Made by a program: the position numbers and the translations under genes. 64,000 bases of DNA, taken from the NCBI RefSeq assembly GCF_024228675.1, contig NZ_CP100461.1, positions 1,364,001 through 1,428,000 on the forward strand, read 5' to 3'. Under the pieces are notes generated by a model. The model was not told the DNA's origin. It saw only the letters and a program-made list of their open reading frames with translations, and ran no database searches. This stretch comes from Salinigranum marinum (lineage in GTDB: Archaea > Halobacteriota > Halobacteria > Halobacteriales > Haloferacaceae). Positions 50,447 through 59,466 of this stretch are shown here, piece by piece (position 1 is the stretch's first letter; each line of letters starts with the position of its first letter).

Positions 50447-50632
50447 ATGAGCGATGACGACCCGCTCGCCGGTCGGGGATCGATCGAACCGACTCCGGGA
50501 ACGACGGCGACGATGGCGTGCGGCACCTGTGGGGCGACGTTCCCCCGGCGCGAGGCGGCGACCCCCGAGAAGGGGACGCTCGCGTGCCCGGCGTGTGGCT
50601 CCACCTCGGTCACGGACACCGTCGAACGCTGA
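50447..50632 (+). CDS. Small zinc-ribbon protein
   Basis: The 61-residue protein has two CxxC knuckles, CGTC (Cys25, Cys28) and CPAC (Cys47, Cys50), forming a zinc ribbon, with an acidic N-terminus. The ribbon is similar to those of archaeal transcription or RNA factors but is too short to assign. It lies between the nucleoside hydrolase and the ribokinase-like gene. Confidence 0.75.
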   Translation: MSDDDPLAGRGSIEPTPGTTATMACGTCGATFPRREAATPEKGTLACPACGSTSVTDTVER

Positions 50633-50707
50633 CGTGCGGTGCGGGCGGACTGGGGGGACGGACGCGTATCCCAACAGCCATCTACCAGGGAGCCACCAGA
50701 CGAGTGT

Positions 50708-51637
50708 ATGTACGACGTGGTGAGTCTCGGGAGCGTCAACGTCGACCACGTAGGCTACCTCAGTGACGACGCGATCGCGGCGCTCGAGCGGCGGTACGAC
50801 TGGCTGCCGAAGCCCGGTGAGACGGTCGCCGTCTCGTCCGTCCCGGCGGCGCTCCGGGACCGACTGACCGAGGTCTCGCTCGGGGGAAAAGGCGCGAACC
50901 AGGCGGTCGCCGCGGCTCGGGCGGGTGCCGACACGGCGTTTCTGGGCGCGGTCGGCGACGACGACGAGGAGTACGGCGTCCGTCCCGGGATCCGGGCTCA
51001 CGGCGTCGACGTCACGGCCGTCGAGCGCGTCGACGGGCCGACGGGGTCGGCGTACATCGTCGTCGACGAGACCGCCGAGAACCGCATCGCGATCCTCGCG
51101 GGCGCGAACGCCGCCGTCGACCACGACTACGTCCGCGGCCGGATCGACACCGTCCGCGACGCCGGCTGTCTCCTCTTGCAGAACGAGATCCCGACCGACG
51201 GCGTCCGCTGGCTGCTCGACCGACTCGACGACGAACCCGACCCGCCGACGGTGGTCCTCAACCCCGCCCCGGCGGCGGGCGCGGGGGAACTCGTGGGACA
51301 CGACGGCGTCGACGTCGTCGTCGTCAACGCGAGCGAGTACGTCCGGCTGGAGGAGCCGTTGTCGACGTTCGCGGGGACGCTCGTCGTCACCCGCGGCTCG
51401 GATCTCGTGAGCGTTGGTGGGCCGGAGTCGTTCGAGGTCGCCCCGCCGGCGGCCGACGCCGTAGACACGACGGGCGCGGGCGACGTGTTCACGGGCTATC
51501 TCGCCGCGACGCTCGCGCCCGGGAGCGACCTCCGCACGGCGGTCGAGCGCGCGGTGACCGCCGCGGCGCTCTCGACGGAGGTCGCGGGCGTCCACTCGGC
51601 GATCCCCGACGCGACGACGGTCGACGCGCGTCGGTGA
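50708..51637 (+). CDS. Ribokinase-like PfkB-family sugar kinase
   Basis: The 309-residue protein has the PfkB signatures: SLGGKGANQAVAAARAGADT (residues about 58-77) and the catalytic DTTGAGDVFTGYLAA near residue 262-276. Layout and the GGKGANQA motif are closest to ribokinase, which phosphorylates ribose. ATG at 50708 is the family start. With the nearby nucleoside hydrolase a role in nucleoside-ribose salvage is likely. Confidence 0.89.
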   Translation: MYDVVSLGSVNVDHVGYLSDDAIAALERRYDWLPKPGETVAVSSVPAALRDRLTEVSLGGKGANQAVAAARAGADTAFLGAVGDDDEEYGVRPGIRAHGVDVTAVERVDGPTGSAYIVVDETAENRIAILAGANAAVDHDYVRGRIDTVRDAGCLLLQNEIPTDGVRWLLDRLDDEPDPPTVVLNPAPAAGAGELVGHDGVDVVVVNASEYVRLEEPLSTFAGTLVVTRGSDLVSVGGPESFEVAPPAADAVDTTGAGDVFTGYLAATLAPGSDLRTAVERAVTAAALSTEVAGVHSAIPDATTVDARR

Positions 51638-51734
51638 GCGCGGCGGGACGGGGGAGTCCACCGACGGCGTCGTGGACGCCGGCGACGGCTGGGCGAGGCG
51701 GTGCGTCTAAGCCCGTCGGCTCCCAGGCACCGAT

Positions 51735-51845
51735 ATGGCAGAAGCCACCAGGGGACAGAAACGGCTGATGATCGGCCTGTTCGTCTTCGCGATCCTCATG
51801 ACGGTTCTGGGGATTGCGGTGATCTGGGTCCTCTCCGGCGTGTAG
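51735..51845 (+). CDS. 36-residue single-helix membrane protein
   Basis: ATG at 51735 encodes a basic start (AEATRGQKR) and one strong helix (LMIGLFVFAILMTVLGIAVI, then WVLSGV). Its stop codon at 51843-51845 abuts the stop of the convergent gene. The sequence looks like a real small membrane protein; no function is known. Confidence 0.6.
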   Translation: MAEATRGQKRLMIGLFVFAILMTVLGIAVIWVLSGV

Positions 51846-52688
51846 CTACGCGTCGTCGGGCGTGAACGTCCGACCCTCCTCGGCGTCGGCCCGCATCCGG
51901 CGGAGGGCGGCGGCGGCGTTGCTCGCGTCGTAGCCGAACAGGACGTCGCTCCCGTACGCCGCGGCGACCTCGGTCGCGTGGACGAGGTCGTCGACGTCGA
52001 CGTTCACCGCGTACAGCTCGATCGAGACGTCGACGTCGGGGTCGGCGAGCCGTGTCTCGAACCCTTTGGCGATCGTCTCCAGCCAGTACGTCGTCCCGTA
52101 GTGGGTGTCGTACAGCGGGACGACGAACTCGTCGACGTGCTCCGAGAGGGCGTCGATGTCGAGCCCCGCGCGTTCGTACAGGTGACCGGGGTACGGATCG
52201 GGGTACAGCGTGAGATACGTGCGCCCCGGGACCCGGGAGGCGGCGTCGGCCACGAAGTCGGTGATGACCGACGCGCGCCAGTCGAACCAGTCGTCGTGTG
52301 AGTTCCGATCGAAGAGCCGCTCACAGCGCTCGCAGTGACAGAACTCCGCGCGCGGGAAGCCGACGTCGTCGAGGCGGACGTCGTCGTTCTCGGCGGCGCA
52401 GTCGTCGACGATTTCGAGCAGGCCCTCGCGGTAGCGCTCGTTCGTCGGGCAGACGTACGCCCAGTCGAAGTAGGTCCGGTCGCGGGTCGCCAGCCGGCCC
52501 TCGTCGTCGACGGGGACGAGGTCGGGATTCTCGTCGGCCGCAGCGTTGTCGCCGAAACACGAGATCATGTTCACCGCGTTCGGCAACGGCGCGGCCGCTC
52601 GTCCCGTGACGTCTTTGACCTCGTAAAACCCGAGGTCGAAGTCGCTCCACTCGACTTCCTCCGCGTTCCGCGTGACGACACCGTACAT
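51846..52688 (-). CDS. Putative TIM-barrel (glycoside-hydrolase-like) protein with a Cys-His cluster
   Basis: The 280-residue protein starts MYGVVTRNAEEVEWSDFDLG. It reads like a TIM barrel of the glycoside-hydrolase type: YFDWAYVCPTNERYREGLLE, VRLDDVGFPRAEFCHCERCERLF, WRASVITDFVADAASRVPGRT, LTLYPDPYPGHLYERAGLD and EFVVPLYDTHYGTTYWLETI. The FCHCERCERLF motif (three Cys and a His) could bind a metal, as seen in some uncharacterised hydrolase-like families. Substrate and activity are unknown; family assignment is by fold-like pattern only. Confidence 0.62.
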   Translation of the reverse strand: MYGVVTRNAEEVEWSDFDLGFYEVKDVTGRAAAPLPNAVNMISCFGDNAAADENPDLVPVDDEGRLATRDRTYFDWAYVCPTNERYREGLLEIVDDCAAENDDVRLDDVGFPRAEFCHCERCERLFDRNSHDDWFDWRASVITDFVADAASRVPGRTYLTLYPDPYPGHLYERAGLDIDALSEHVDEFVVPLYDTHYGTTYWLETIAKGFETRLADPDVDVSIELYAVNVDVDDLVHATEVAAAYGSDVLFGYDASNAAAALRRMRADAEEGRTFTPDDA

Positions 52689-52770
52689 ACGTCCGGAACG
52701 GCCCGGCGCGGGGTAACGGTTTGTGTTCGAGTCCGGCCGTTCGGGGCGGTGCTCGGCGGGAGGGAGGCCG

Positions 52771-52872
52771 TTACTCGGTCGGGACCTCGACGGTGTCTCC
52801 ACCCGAGGAGACCATGACGTAGACGATTGCGACGAGCGCGACGACGAGGACCAGTTTGGCTTTCCCGGACAT
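52771..52872 (-). CDS. 33-residue single-helix membrane protein
   Basis: From ATG at 52870-52872 the frame encodes MSGKAKLVLVVALVAIVYVM followed by VSSGGDTVEVPTE: a short basic start, one helix and an acidic tail. It is 59 bp downstream of pyrI on the same strand. Too short for family search by eye, but the signal is clear. Confidence 0.6.
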   Translation of the reverse strand: MSGKAKLVLVVALVAIVYVMVSSGGDTVEVPTE

Positions 52873-52931
52873 GGACGGTAGTTATCCGAGGACGTACAAA
52901 TCGGTTTCGCCCGTTCGAGGGCGAAACGGGA

Positions 52932-53393
52932 TCAGGAGGCGTCGATGTGGTCGGCGAACGACTCGCGGACGAACGTCCCGCAGTACTCACACCGGAGCTC
53001 CTCCCCCAGGACGGCGAACTTCGAGTCGACGGGCTCGTTCGCGTTCGTGATGCAGTTGTGGTTCGGACACGAGAGCACGCCGACGACGCGGTCCGGTCGT
53101 TCGACGCGGTTCTTCTCGACCACCTCGTAGCCGCGGACGATGTTGATCGTCGCCTCGGGCGCGATGAGCGAGAGGACGTCGACCTCCGAGGGGCTCAGCT
53201 CTCGATCTTCGACCTTCAGGATGTCCTTGCGGCCGAGCCTGCCGGAGGGCACGTTCATCCCGACCGAGACGGACTCGCCGGCGGAGCCGTCGATGCCGAG
53301 GATGGCGAGGACGTTCAGCGCCTGCCCCGCGGCGACGTGGTCGATGACGGTGCCGTTGCGGATCTTCGAGACGCGGAGTTCGTGGTCGCTCAT
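52932..53393 (-). CDS. pyrI: Aspartate carbamoyltransferase regulatory subunit
   Basis: The 153-residue protein has the nucleotide-binding domain ([20 protein letters not shown]) and a C-terminal zinc domain with Cys109, Cys114, Cys135 and Cys138 (SCPNHNC, RCEYC). By family knowledge it binds CTP/ATP and regulates the catalytic subunit. Its ATG overlaps the pyrB stop codon (ATGA). Confidence 0.95.
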   Translation of the reverse strand: MSDHELRVSKIRNGTVIDHVAAGQALNVLAILGIDGSAGESVSVGMNVPSGRLGRKDILKVEDRELSPSEVDVLSLIAPEATINIVRGYEVVEKNRVERPDRVVGVLSCPNHNCITNANEPVDSKFAVLGEELRCEYCGTFVRESFADHIDAS

Positions 53394-54301
53394 GGTGAAT
53401 CGAGAAGGGTGTCGAGCAGCGCCATGCGCACCGGGACGCCGTTGTGCGACTGTTCGAAGTAGTTCGCGTACGCCGTCTCGTCGACGGCCGGGTCGATCTC
53501 GTCGACCCGCGGGAGCGGGTGCATCACCGTCAGCGACTCCTTCGCCTCGGCCAGCGTCGATAGGTCGATCTGGTACTCGCCGGCGACCGCGCGGTACTCG
53601 CGCTCGTCGGGGAAGCGCTCGCGCTGGATCCGCGTGACGTACAGCACGTCGAGTTCGGGGAGGATCCCCGCCAACTCCTCGTGTTCGCTGACCTCCGCGC
53701 CCGCCTCGCGGAGGTCGTACCGGACGCTCTGGGGGAGTCGCAGGGAGGCCGGCGAGACGAAGTGCTGGCGCACGTCGAAGTTGGTGAGCGCCATCGACAG
53801 CGAGTGGACCGTCCGGCCGTACTTCAGGTCGCCCATGACCCCGACGGTGATGTCGTCGAGCCCCGCGTTCTCGCGGATCGTGTAGAGGTCGAGGAGGGTC
53901 TGGGAGGGGTGCTGTCCGGCCCCGTCGCCGGCGTTGACGAGCGGGACGTCGACGAACTCCGAGGCCATCTGCGCCGATCCCTCCGAGGGGTGGCGGAGGA
54001 CGAGCGCGTCGGCGTACCCCTCGATAACCCGCACGGTGTCGGCGAGCGACTCACCCTTCTTCACCGAGGAGGACTCGACCGAACCCATGTCGATCGTCTC
54101 CCCGCCGAGGCGCTTCATCGCCGTGTCGAAGCTCATCTTCGTCCGCGTGCTCGGCTCGAAGAAACAGAGCGCGAGCACCGTCCCGGCGTGACGCTCGCGG
54201 ACCGCCGCCGGATCGGCGTCGATCTCGGCGGCGCGGTCCAACACCGCCTCGACGTCGGCTCGCGACAGTTGCGCGGCGGAGATGAGGTGGTCGTGACGCA
54301 T
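53390..54301 (-). CDS. pyrB: Aspartate carbamoyltransferase catalytic subunit
   Basis: The 303-residue protein has [20 protein letters not shown] for carbamoyl-phosphate binding, [12 protein letters not shown] and [11 protein letters not shown] of the active site. It condenses carbamoyl phosphate and aspartate in pyrimidine synthesis. The overlap with pyrI is the standard archaeal pyrBI arrangement. Confidence 0.96.
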   Translation of the reverse strand: MRHDHLISAAQLSRADVEAVLDRAAEIDADPAAVRERHAGTVLALCFFEPSTRTKMSFDTAMKRLGGETIDMGSVESSSVKKGESLADTVRVIEGYADALVLRHPSEGSAQMASEFVDVPLVNAGDGAGQHPSQTLLDLYTIRENAGLDDITVGVMGDLKYGRTVHSLSMALTNFDVRQHFVSPASLRLPQSVRYDLREAGAEVSEHEELAGILPELDVLYVTRIQRERFPDEREYRAVAGEYQIDLSTLAEAKESLTVMHPLPRVDEIDPAVDETAYANYFEQSHNGVPVRMALLDTLLDSP

Positions 54302-54413
54302 CAGTGTACCCCGGACGGGGCAACGTCTTGAATCTCTCGGGAGCGCGTCCGTAGACGATGCACAGCGACGTGTGCAGATTACGACGCCGCGGACGAACGC
54401 GACGCGTGACGGG

Positions 54414-55670
54414 TCAGGGCCAACTGCCCGCCCCGCCGAACGCGTCCGCGACGCGCTGGACCGCGACGACGTACGCCGCGGTCCGGAAGTTCGGCAGATC
54501 CCGCGTCTCGTAGGCGTCGACCAACCGGTCGAACGCGCCGACGATGACCCGCTCGAGTTCGTCGTTGACGCGCTCTTCGGTCCAGGCGAACCGCTGGCGG
54601 TTCTGGACCCACTCGAAGTACGAGACGGTGACGCCGCCGGCGTTGGCGAGGATGTCCGGGACGACCGTCACGTCCGTCTCGGTGAGGACGTCGTCGGCGT
54701 CGGGCGTGACGGGACCGTTCGCTGCCTCGACGACGACGTCGGCCTCGACCCGTTCGGCGAGGTCGGCGTCGATCGCGTTCTCCAGCGCCGCCGGCACCAG
54801 GAGATCGACGTCCATCGTGAGGAGGTCCTCGTTCGAGAACTCCTCGGTGGCGTCGGCGTAGCCTGTTACCGCCCCCGTCTCGCGCTTGTGCCCCTTGACC
54901 GCGCGGGTGTCCAGCCCCGCGGAGTCGAACACCGCGCCCGAGGAGTCGGAGACGGCGACGACGGTCGCGCCGGCGTCCTCGATGAGTTTGGCGGCCACCG
55001 ACCCCGCGTTCCCGTACCCCTGGATCGCGACCGTCGCCCCCTCCATCTCCTTGTCGAGGTAGTCGAACGCCTCGCGGGCGGCGAGCATCACCGACCGGCC
55101 GGTGGCCTCGACGCGACCCGCGCTCCCGCCGTTGTCGATCGACTTCCCCGTGATGACGCCCGGGGCCGTCGTGTTCTCCAGTTTCTCGTACGTGTCCTTG
55201 ATCCAGTTCATCTCCTGCTGGCCGGTGTTGACGTCCGGTGCGGGGATGTCCTTGTCCGGCCCGATGAGCGGTCGAAGCTCCGTCGCGAACGCCCGGGTGA
55301 CGCGTTCTAACTCCGCCTCCGAGTACTTCCGGGGGTCGATCACGATCCCGCCCTTGCCGCCCCCGTACGGGATGTCGACGACGGCGCACTTGTACACCAT
55401 CCACCCGGATAGCGCCTTCACCTCGTCGCGGCTCACGTTCGGGTGGTAGCGGATGCCGCCCTTGTACGGCCCCCGGTCACCGTTGAACTGCGAGCGGAAC
55501 CCGCGGAACGATTCGAGAGAGCCGTCGTCCATCTCGACCGAGAGCGTCACCTCGAGGACGCGCTCGGGGGATTTCAGCCGAGTCACCACGTCGCCCGGCA
55601 CGTCGAGGAAGGCGGCCGCATCGTCGATCTGTTCCTGGAGACTCTCGAACGGGTTCGCCTCGTCAGGCAT
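54414..55670 (-). CDS. gdh: Glutamate dehydrogenase
   Basis: The 418-residue protein has the GDH core: [40 protein letters not shown] with the catalytic Lys region, [13 protein letters not shown] and the Rossmann motif [15 protein letters not shown]. It links 2-oxoglutarate and ammonia to glutamate. ATG at 55668-55670 is fixed by the TATA-like box about 29 bases upstream; an open frame continues 1.3 kb further upstream but is antisense to CitE-like and MaoC-side sequence and is not coding. Confidence 0.95.
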   Translation of the reverse strand: MPDEANPFESLQEQIDDAAAFLDVPGDVVTRLKSPERVLEVTLSVEMDDGSLESFRGFRSQFNGDRGPYKGGIRYHPNVSRDEVKALSGWMVYKCAVVDIPYGGGKGGIVIDPRKYSEAELERVTRAFATELRPLIGPDKDIPAPDVNTGQQEMNWIKDTYEKLENTTAPGVITGKSIDNGGSAGRVEATGRSVMLAAREAFDYLDKEMEGATVAIQGYGNAGSVAAKLIEDAGATVVAVSDSSGAVFDSAGLDTRAVKGHKRETGAVTGYADATEEFSNEDLLTMDVDLLVPAALENAIDADLAERVEADVVVEAANGPVTPDADDVLTETDVTVVPDILANAGGVTVSYFEWVQNRQRFAWTEERVNDELERVIVGAFDRLVDAYETRDLPNFRTAAYVVAVQRVADAFGGAGSWP

Positions 55671-55693
55671 GGTCGAATCACCAGCGGGAGCGA

Positions 55694-55700
55694 GAATAAG
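55694..55700 (-). promoter_or_regulatory. TATA-like box of gdh
   Basis: On the minus strand cttattctc lies 25-30 bases before the gdh start, in otherwise GC-rich DNA. This fits a leaderless promoter. Confidence 0.6.
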
Positions 55701-55741
55701 TGTGCCGGAGTATGTATCATGGGGGTGACCTAGTATCTCTA

Positions 55742-56581
55742 CTAGGACTCCGTGTCCGCCGCCCGAGCGCGTTCGAGAACCCGCTCGGCCTGGGCGACGA
55801 GCGGGGCGTCGATCATCTCGCCGTCGACGCTGAAGACGCCGCGACCGGCCGCCTCGGCGTCGTCCCTGGCCGCGAGGACGCGCCGGGCCCACGCGACGCG
55901 GTCGGTGTCGGGCGTGAACGACTCGTTGATGATCCCGACCTGCCGGGGGTGGATGGCGAGTTTCCCGTCGTAGCCCAGTCGGACCGTCGTGGCCGTGTCG
56001 TCGCGGAGCGCCTCGTCGTCCTCGTAGTCGGTGACGAGGGTGTCGATAGCGTCGACGCCGGCGGCCCGGGCGGCGACGAGCACGCGCTGACGGGCGTACA
56101 GCACCTCGGTTCCCTCCTCGGTGCGGGTCGCACCGATCGAGGCGGCGAAGTCCTCCGCCCCGAAGACCAGCGCGTCGACCGCGTCGGCGCTGGCGACGGT
56201 CGCGGCGTTCAACACGCCGGTCGCCGTCTCGACGAGCGCGAACAACGGGAGCGATCGGTCGTGGCTCTCGAGCACGTCCACCACGTCGACCACGTCGTCG
56301 AGTGACGCGACTTTCGGGACGACGAGGGCGTCGAGGCGCGCGTCGGGAGACAGCGCGTCGAGGTCGGCCGCGACGTCGCCGACCCGGACGGCGACCTCGC
56401 AGTCGGGGTCGAACGCCGGGTCGGCGAGCACGTCGCGGACCGCCCTCCGCGCCTCGGCTTTTCGCGGCGGGGCGACGGCGTCTTCGAGGTCGAAGACGAT
56501 GGTGTCGGCACCGCTCCGGGGTGCCTTGCGCATCAGTTCCGGGCGGTCGCCGGGCGAGAAGAGGACGCTTCGGCGTGGCAT
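55742..56581 (-). CDS. CitE-like HpcH/HpaI-family CoA-ester lyase
   Basis: The 279-residue TIM-barrel protein has [38 protein letters not shown] with the metal Glu/Asp pair, [17 protein letters not shown] and [12 protein letters not shown]. The family cleaves or forms malyl-, methylmalyl- or citramalyl-CoA. Haloarchaeal members take part in acetate or glyoxylate-linked pathways, but the exact substrate here is not readable. It is divergent from the MaoC-like hydratase gene. Confidence 0.88.
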   Translation of the reverse strand: MPRRSVLFSPGDRPELMRKAPRSGADTIVFDLEDAVAPPRKAEARRAVRDVLADPAFDPDCEVAVRVGDVAADLDALSPDARLDALVVPKVASLDDVVDVVDVLESHDRSLPLFALVETATGVLNAATVASADAVDALVFGAEDFAASIGATRTEEGTEVLYARQRVLVAARAAGVDAIDTLVTDYEDDEALRDDTATTVRLGYDGKLAIHPRQVGIINESFTPDTDRVAWARRVLAARDDAEAAGRGVFSVDGEMIDAPLVAQAERVLERARAADTES

Positions 56582-56669
56582 GTCGGAGCGAAGGGCCGAC
56601 ACGTGCAAGAAGGTTGGTTTCGTCGGCAGTGGCACCCAGGCTTTTGTCCCCCTCGGCCGACCACGCGCC

Positions 56670-57131
56670 ATGGCCGGCCGCTACTACGAGGAGTTCACGG
56701 AGGGCGAGCGAATCGAACATCAGAACCGCCGAACGATCTCGGAGGCGGACAACCAGCGCTTCTGCGACATGACGATGAACCAGCAGCCGCTGCATCTCGA
56801 CCGGGAGTTCGCCGCGGACACCGAGTTCGGCGAGCGCCTGGTCAACGGCCTCTACACCATGAGCCTCGCGGTCGGGCTGACGATCCCCGAAACCACGGAC
56901 GGAACGATCGTCGCGAACCTCTCGTACGACGATGTCTCTCATCCTGCGCCCGTGTTCCACGGCGACACGATCCGAGCCGTGTCGACCGTCACCGAAAAGA
57001 GGGAGACGTCCGATGGCGAGCGAGGCGTCGTGACGATGCACGTCGAGGTGTTCGATCAGGACGACGCGCTGGTCTGTTCGTTCGACCGAACGGTGTTGTC
57101 GCTGAAACGCCCCGAAGTGACGGAGAGCTGA
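56670..57131 (+). CDS. MaoC-family hot-dog (R)-enoyl-CoA hydratase-like protein
   Basis: The 153-residue hot-dog protein has [20 protein letters not shown], then [21 protein letters not shown] with the Asp/His-type hydratase motif region and [20 protein letters not shown]. Family members hydrate enoyl-CoA thioesters. The mesaconyl-CoA hydratase of the methylaspartate cycle is a longer, double-domain relative, so this gene is more likely a general (R)-specific hydratase. It is divergent from the CitE-like gene across 88 bp. Confidence 0.87.
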   Translation: MAGRYYEEFTEGERIEHQNRRTISEADNQRFCDMTMNQQPLHLDREFAADTEFGERLVNGLYTMSLAVGLTIPETTDGTIVANLSYDDVSHPAPVFHGDTIRAVSTVTEKRETSDGERGVVTMHVEVFDQDDALVCSFDRTVLSLKRPEVTES

Positions 57132-57143
57132 CGCCGGACCGTC

Positions 57144-57506
57144 TCAGACCTGGAGGATGAGCGTCGCGTTGATCGCCGAGGCGACGAGCCACGGGAGCGC
57201 GACACCGATCGGGACGACGGTTCGGTACTGCCGAGGGAGCGCTGTCCAGGCGACGAGCGCCATCGTCATCACGCTGCCTTTCAACAGGACCATCGCTTCG
57301 ATCACGCCGAGCATCGAGAAGAACGACCGCGCGATCGGGTTCCCCTCCTGGAGACCGAGGCCGAGGCCGTAGTACGTCAGGACGACGTCGAGGACGAGAG
57401 CGACGACGGCGATCCCCCAGAGCCACGCGTCCGTCGAACGGGAGCCGACCCCGACGAGGGTCGGCGAGTCGGTAGCGTCGGCCGAGGAGAACTGGATGCG
57501 CGACAT
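57144..57506 (-). CDS. DUF5658-type membrane protein
   Basis: The 120-residue protein has three to four hydrophobic segments (LWGIAVVALVLDVVLTYYGL, AMVLLKGSVMTMALVAW, VPIGVALPWLVASAINATL) with the loop GLGLQEGNPIARSFF, as in a haloarchaeal family annotated DUF5658. Function unknown. Two perfect palindromes lie just upstream (57562-57614) and may regulate it. Confidence 0.7.
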   Translation of the reverse strand: MSRIQFSSADATDSPTLVGVGSRSTDAWLWGIAVVALVLDVVLTYYGLGLGLQEGNPIARSFFSMLGVIEAMVLLKGSVMTMALVAWTALPRQYRTVVPIGVALPWLVASAINATLILQV

Positions 57507-57561
57507 TAGGAGTGGCTGCTCTACTCAACAGGGGTATGGTACATCAGTATCCGCAACCTAC

Positions 57562-57614
57562 CGGTTCGAACCGAGCCCGTAACGAGCCCTTACGCGATCG
57601 CTAAATCACGTAAG
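57562..57614. promoter_or_regulatory. Two inverted repeats upstream of the DUF5658-type gene
   Basis: A perfect 12-bp palindrome cggttcgaaccg lies at 57562-57573, and a second inverted repeat with arms cttacg/cgtaag spans 57589-57614 around an AT-richer centre. They lie between the carboxylase gene end and the start at 57506 and could be operators or a terminator. Confidence 0.5.
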
Positions 57615-57652
57615 CAGTCGTTATGCCCCCCACAACGGGTGCATGAGACGCC

Positions 57653-59389
57653 TCAGAGCACGGTGCCGTGTTTCTTCTCCGGCAAGGACTTCTCGACGTC
57701 CTCGTAGAAGGCGAAGCGGGCGGCGAGTTCCGCCCGGAGATCCGACGGCGGGACCACTTCGTCGACGACCACTTCGCTCGCCATGCGGTGGACGGCGATG
57801 TCGCGCCGGTACTCCTCGCGGAGTTCGCGTTCGCGGGCCGCGCGCTCGTCGTCGTCCTCGATGTCGTCGAGCTTGTTCCGGTAGACGGCGTTGATCGCCG
57901 CCTCGGGACCCATGATCCCGATCTCTCCCGACGGAAGCCCGATGACGCTCTCGGGGTCGTACGCCGGGCCGCCCATCGCGTAGATCCCCGCCCCGTACGC
58001 CTTGCGGACGACCACCGTCTGTTTCGGCACCGTGGCGGAGGAGGTGGCGTAGATGAACTTCTTCCCCTGTTCGAGGATACCCTCCTTCTCGACCGCCGAC
58101 CCGGCCATGAACCCTGGCGTGTCACACAGGTAGAGGAGGGGGATCTCGTAGGCGTCGCAGGTCCAGATGAACTCCGCCGCCTTCGACGCCGAGTCAGGGA
58201 AGATCGCCCCCGACCGCTGCGTGGGCTGGTTGGCGACGACGCCGACGGGCCGACCGTCGATCCGGGCGAACGCGGTGACGATCTCCGAGCCGTACTCCGG
58301 GCGGAGTTCGAGGAGCGACTCCGCGTCGACGACCCGGTCGAGCAGGTCGTGCACGTCGTACGGCTTCGTGGGCGACCCGGGGATGAGTTCGTCGATCCCC
58401 TCGGGGGAGTACGTCGGGGGTGTCGGGTCCGACTGAGGTGGGCGCTCCCCGGCGTGGTCGGGCAGATACGTGATCAGCTGTGCGACGAGTTCCCGGGCGT
58501 GCTCCTCGTCGCGCGCGACGAGGTCCGCACTCCCGGAGTGACGGGCGTGAACCGCCGGGCCGCCCAGGTCGTCCATCGAGATCTCCTCGCCCGTGACCAT
58601 CTCGACCATTCTGGGAGACGCGATCGCCATCGCCGACATCCCCTCGACCATGACCGTGAAGTCCGCGAACATTGGGGTGTACGCCGCCCCGGCGATACAC
58701 GGGCCGTAGAGCACACAGATCTGCGGGACCCTCCCCGACAGCATCGAGTGGTTGTAGTAGTACTTGCCGATCCCCTCCCGATTGGCGAAGAAGCCGGTCT
58801 GTTCGTCGATCCGGCCCCCCGACGAGTCCATCAGGTACAGCACGGGCCGCCCGCTCTTGAGTGCGCGCTGTTGCATCCGGAGGAACTTCTCCACCCCGCG
58901 GCGGGCCATCGACCCGGCCTTCACCGTGAAGTCGTTGGCCATGAAGTGGACGTCCCGGCCCTCGAACTCCGCCGCGCCGGTGAGCAGACCGTCGGCCGGG
59001 AGTCGACTGTCCGGGTCGGCCTCCGCGACCTCGGGCGAGTTCGGGTGCCACGCGTCGAAGTTGGCGAACCGACCGTCCTCGAACGTCGGCTCGCCGAACC
59101 AGCGTTCGAGACGGTCGCGGACGAACAGCTTTCCCTGATCGGCCAGCCGGTCGCGGTACTTCTGGGGGCCGCCCTCGTAGATGTCGGCGAGTTCCTCCCG
59201 GAGGCGTTCTTCGCGCTCCGTGGGACCGAGGTCGTCCTCGAGTGGATACGCTCGCTCGGGAGGGTCGGCGCTGGCGACGACGTCGCCGTCAGCGACGACC
59301 TCCACGGCGTCGCCGAGATGTTCGGCGAGGGCGGTGGCGATGGCGTGGGCCTCCTCCGTCGTGGCCCCCTCCCCGATGCGGACCTTCAT
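57653..59389 (-). CDS. Acyl-CoA (propionyl-CoA type) carboxylase carboxyltransferase with extra N-terminal module
   Basis: The 578-residue protein is a carboxyltransferase beta subunit: GRDVHFMANDFTVKAGSMAR, LYLMDSSGGRIDEQTGFFAN, YGPCIAGAAYTPMFADF, PLLYLCDTPGFMAGSAVEKE and YGAGIYAMGGPAYDPE. It transfers CO2 from carboxybiotin to acyl-CoA, making methylmalonyl-CoA or malonyl-CoA. Residues 1-45 (MKVRIGEGATTEEAHAIATA, then LAEHLGDAVEVV) are an added module resembling the small epsilon-type subunit of actinobacterial acyl-CoA carboxylases. No biotin-carboxylase subunit is encoded within the window. The start at 59387-59389 fits the module. Confidence 0.9.
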   Translation of the reverse strand: MKVRIGEGATTEEAHAIATALAEHLGDAVEVVADGDVVASADPPERAYPLEDDLGPTEREERLREELADIYEGGPQKYRDRLADQGKLFVRDRLERWFGEPTFEDGRFANFDAWHPNSPEVAEADPDSRLPADGLLTGAAEFEGRDVHFMANDFTVKAGSMARRGVEKFLRMQQRALKSGRPVLYLMDSSGGRIDEQTGFFANREGIGKYYYNHSMLSGRVPQICVLYGPCIAGAAYTPMFADFTVMVEGMSAMAIASPRMVEMVTGEEISMDDLGGPAVHARHSGSADLVARDEEHARELVAQLITYLPDHAGERPPQSDPTPPTYSPEGIDELIPGSPTKPYDVHDLLDRVVDAESLLELRPEYGSEIVTAFARIDGRPVGVVANQPTQRSGAIFPDSASKAAEFIWTCDAYEIPLLYLCDTPGFMAGSAVEKEGILEQGKKFIYATSSATVPKQTVVVRKAYGAGIYAMGGPAYDPESVIGLPSGEIGIMGPEAAINAVYRNKLDDIEDDDERAARERELREEYRRDIAVHRMASEVVVDEVVPPSDLRAELAARFAFYEDVEKSLPEKKHGTVL

Positions 59390-59466
59390 GCTACGACCTG
59401 TGCCGGGTGGCGGGAAAAGTGGTGGTGGTGGTCGCGATCGGGCGCGTGGCGGCGTCGCCCGGGCGC

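Noticed and set aside
55671-57041. Long in-frame extension upstream of gdh suggesting a fusion
   Set aside because: The extension is low-complexity, overlaps the CitE-like gene in another frame, and a TATA-like box sits just before the gdh ATG at 55670.
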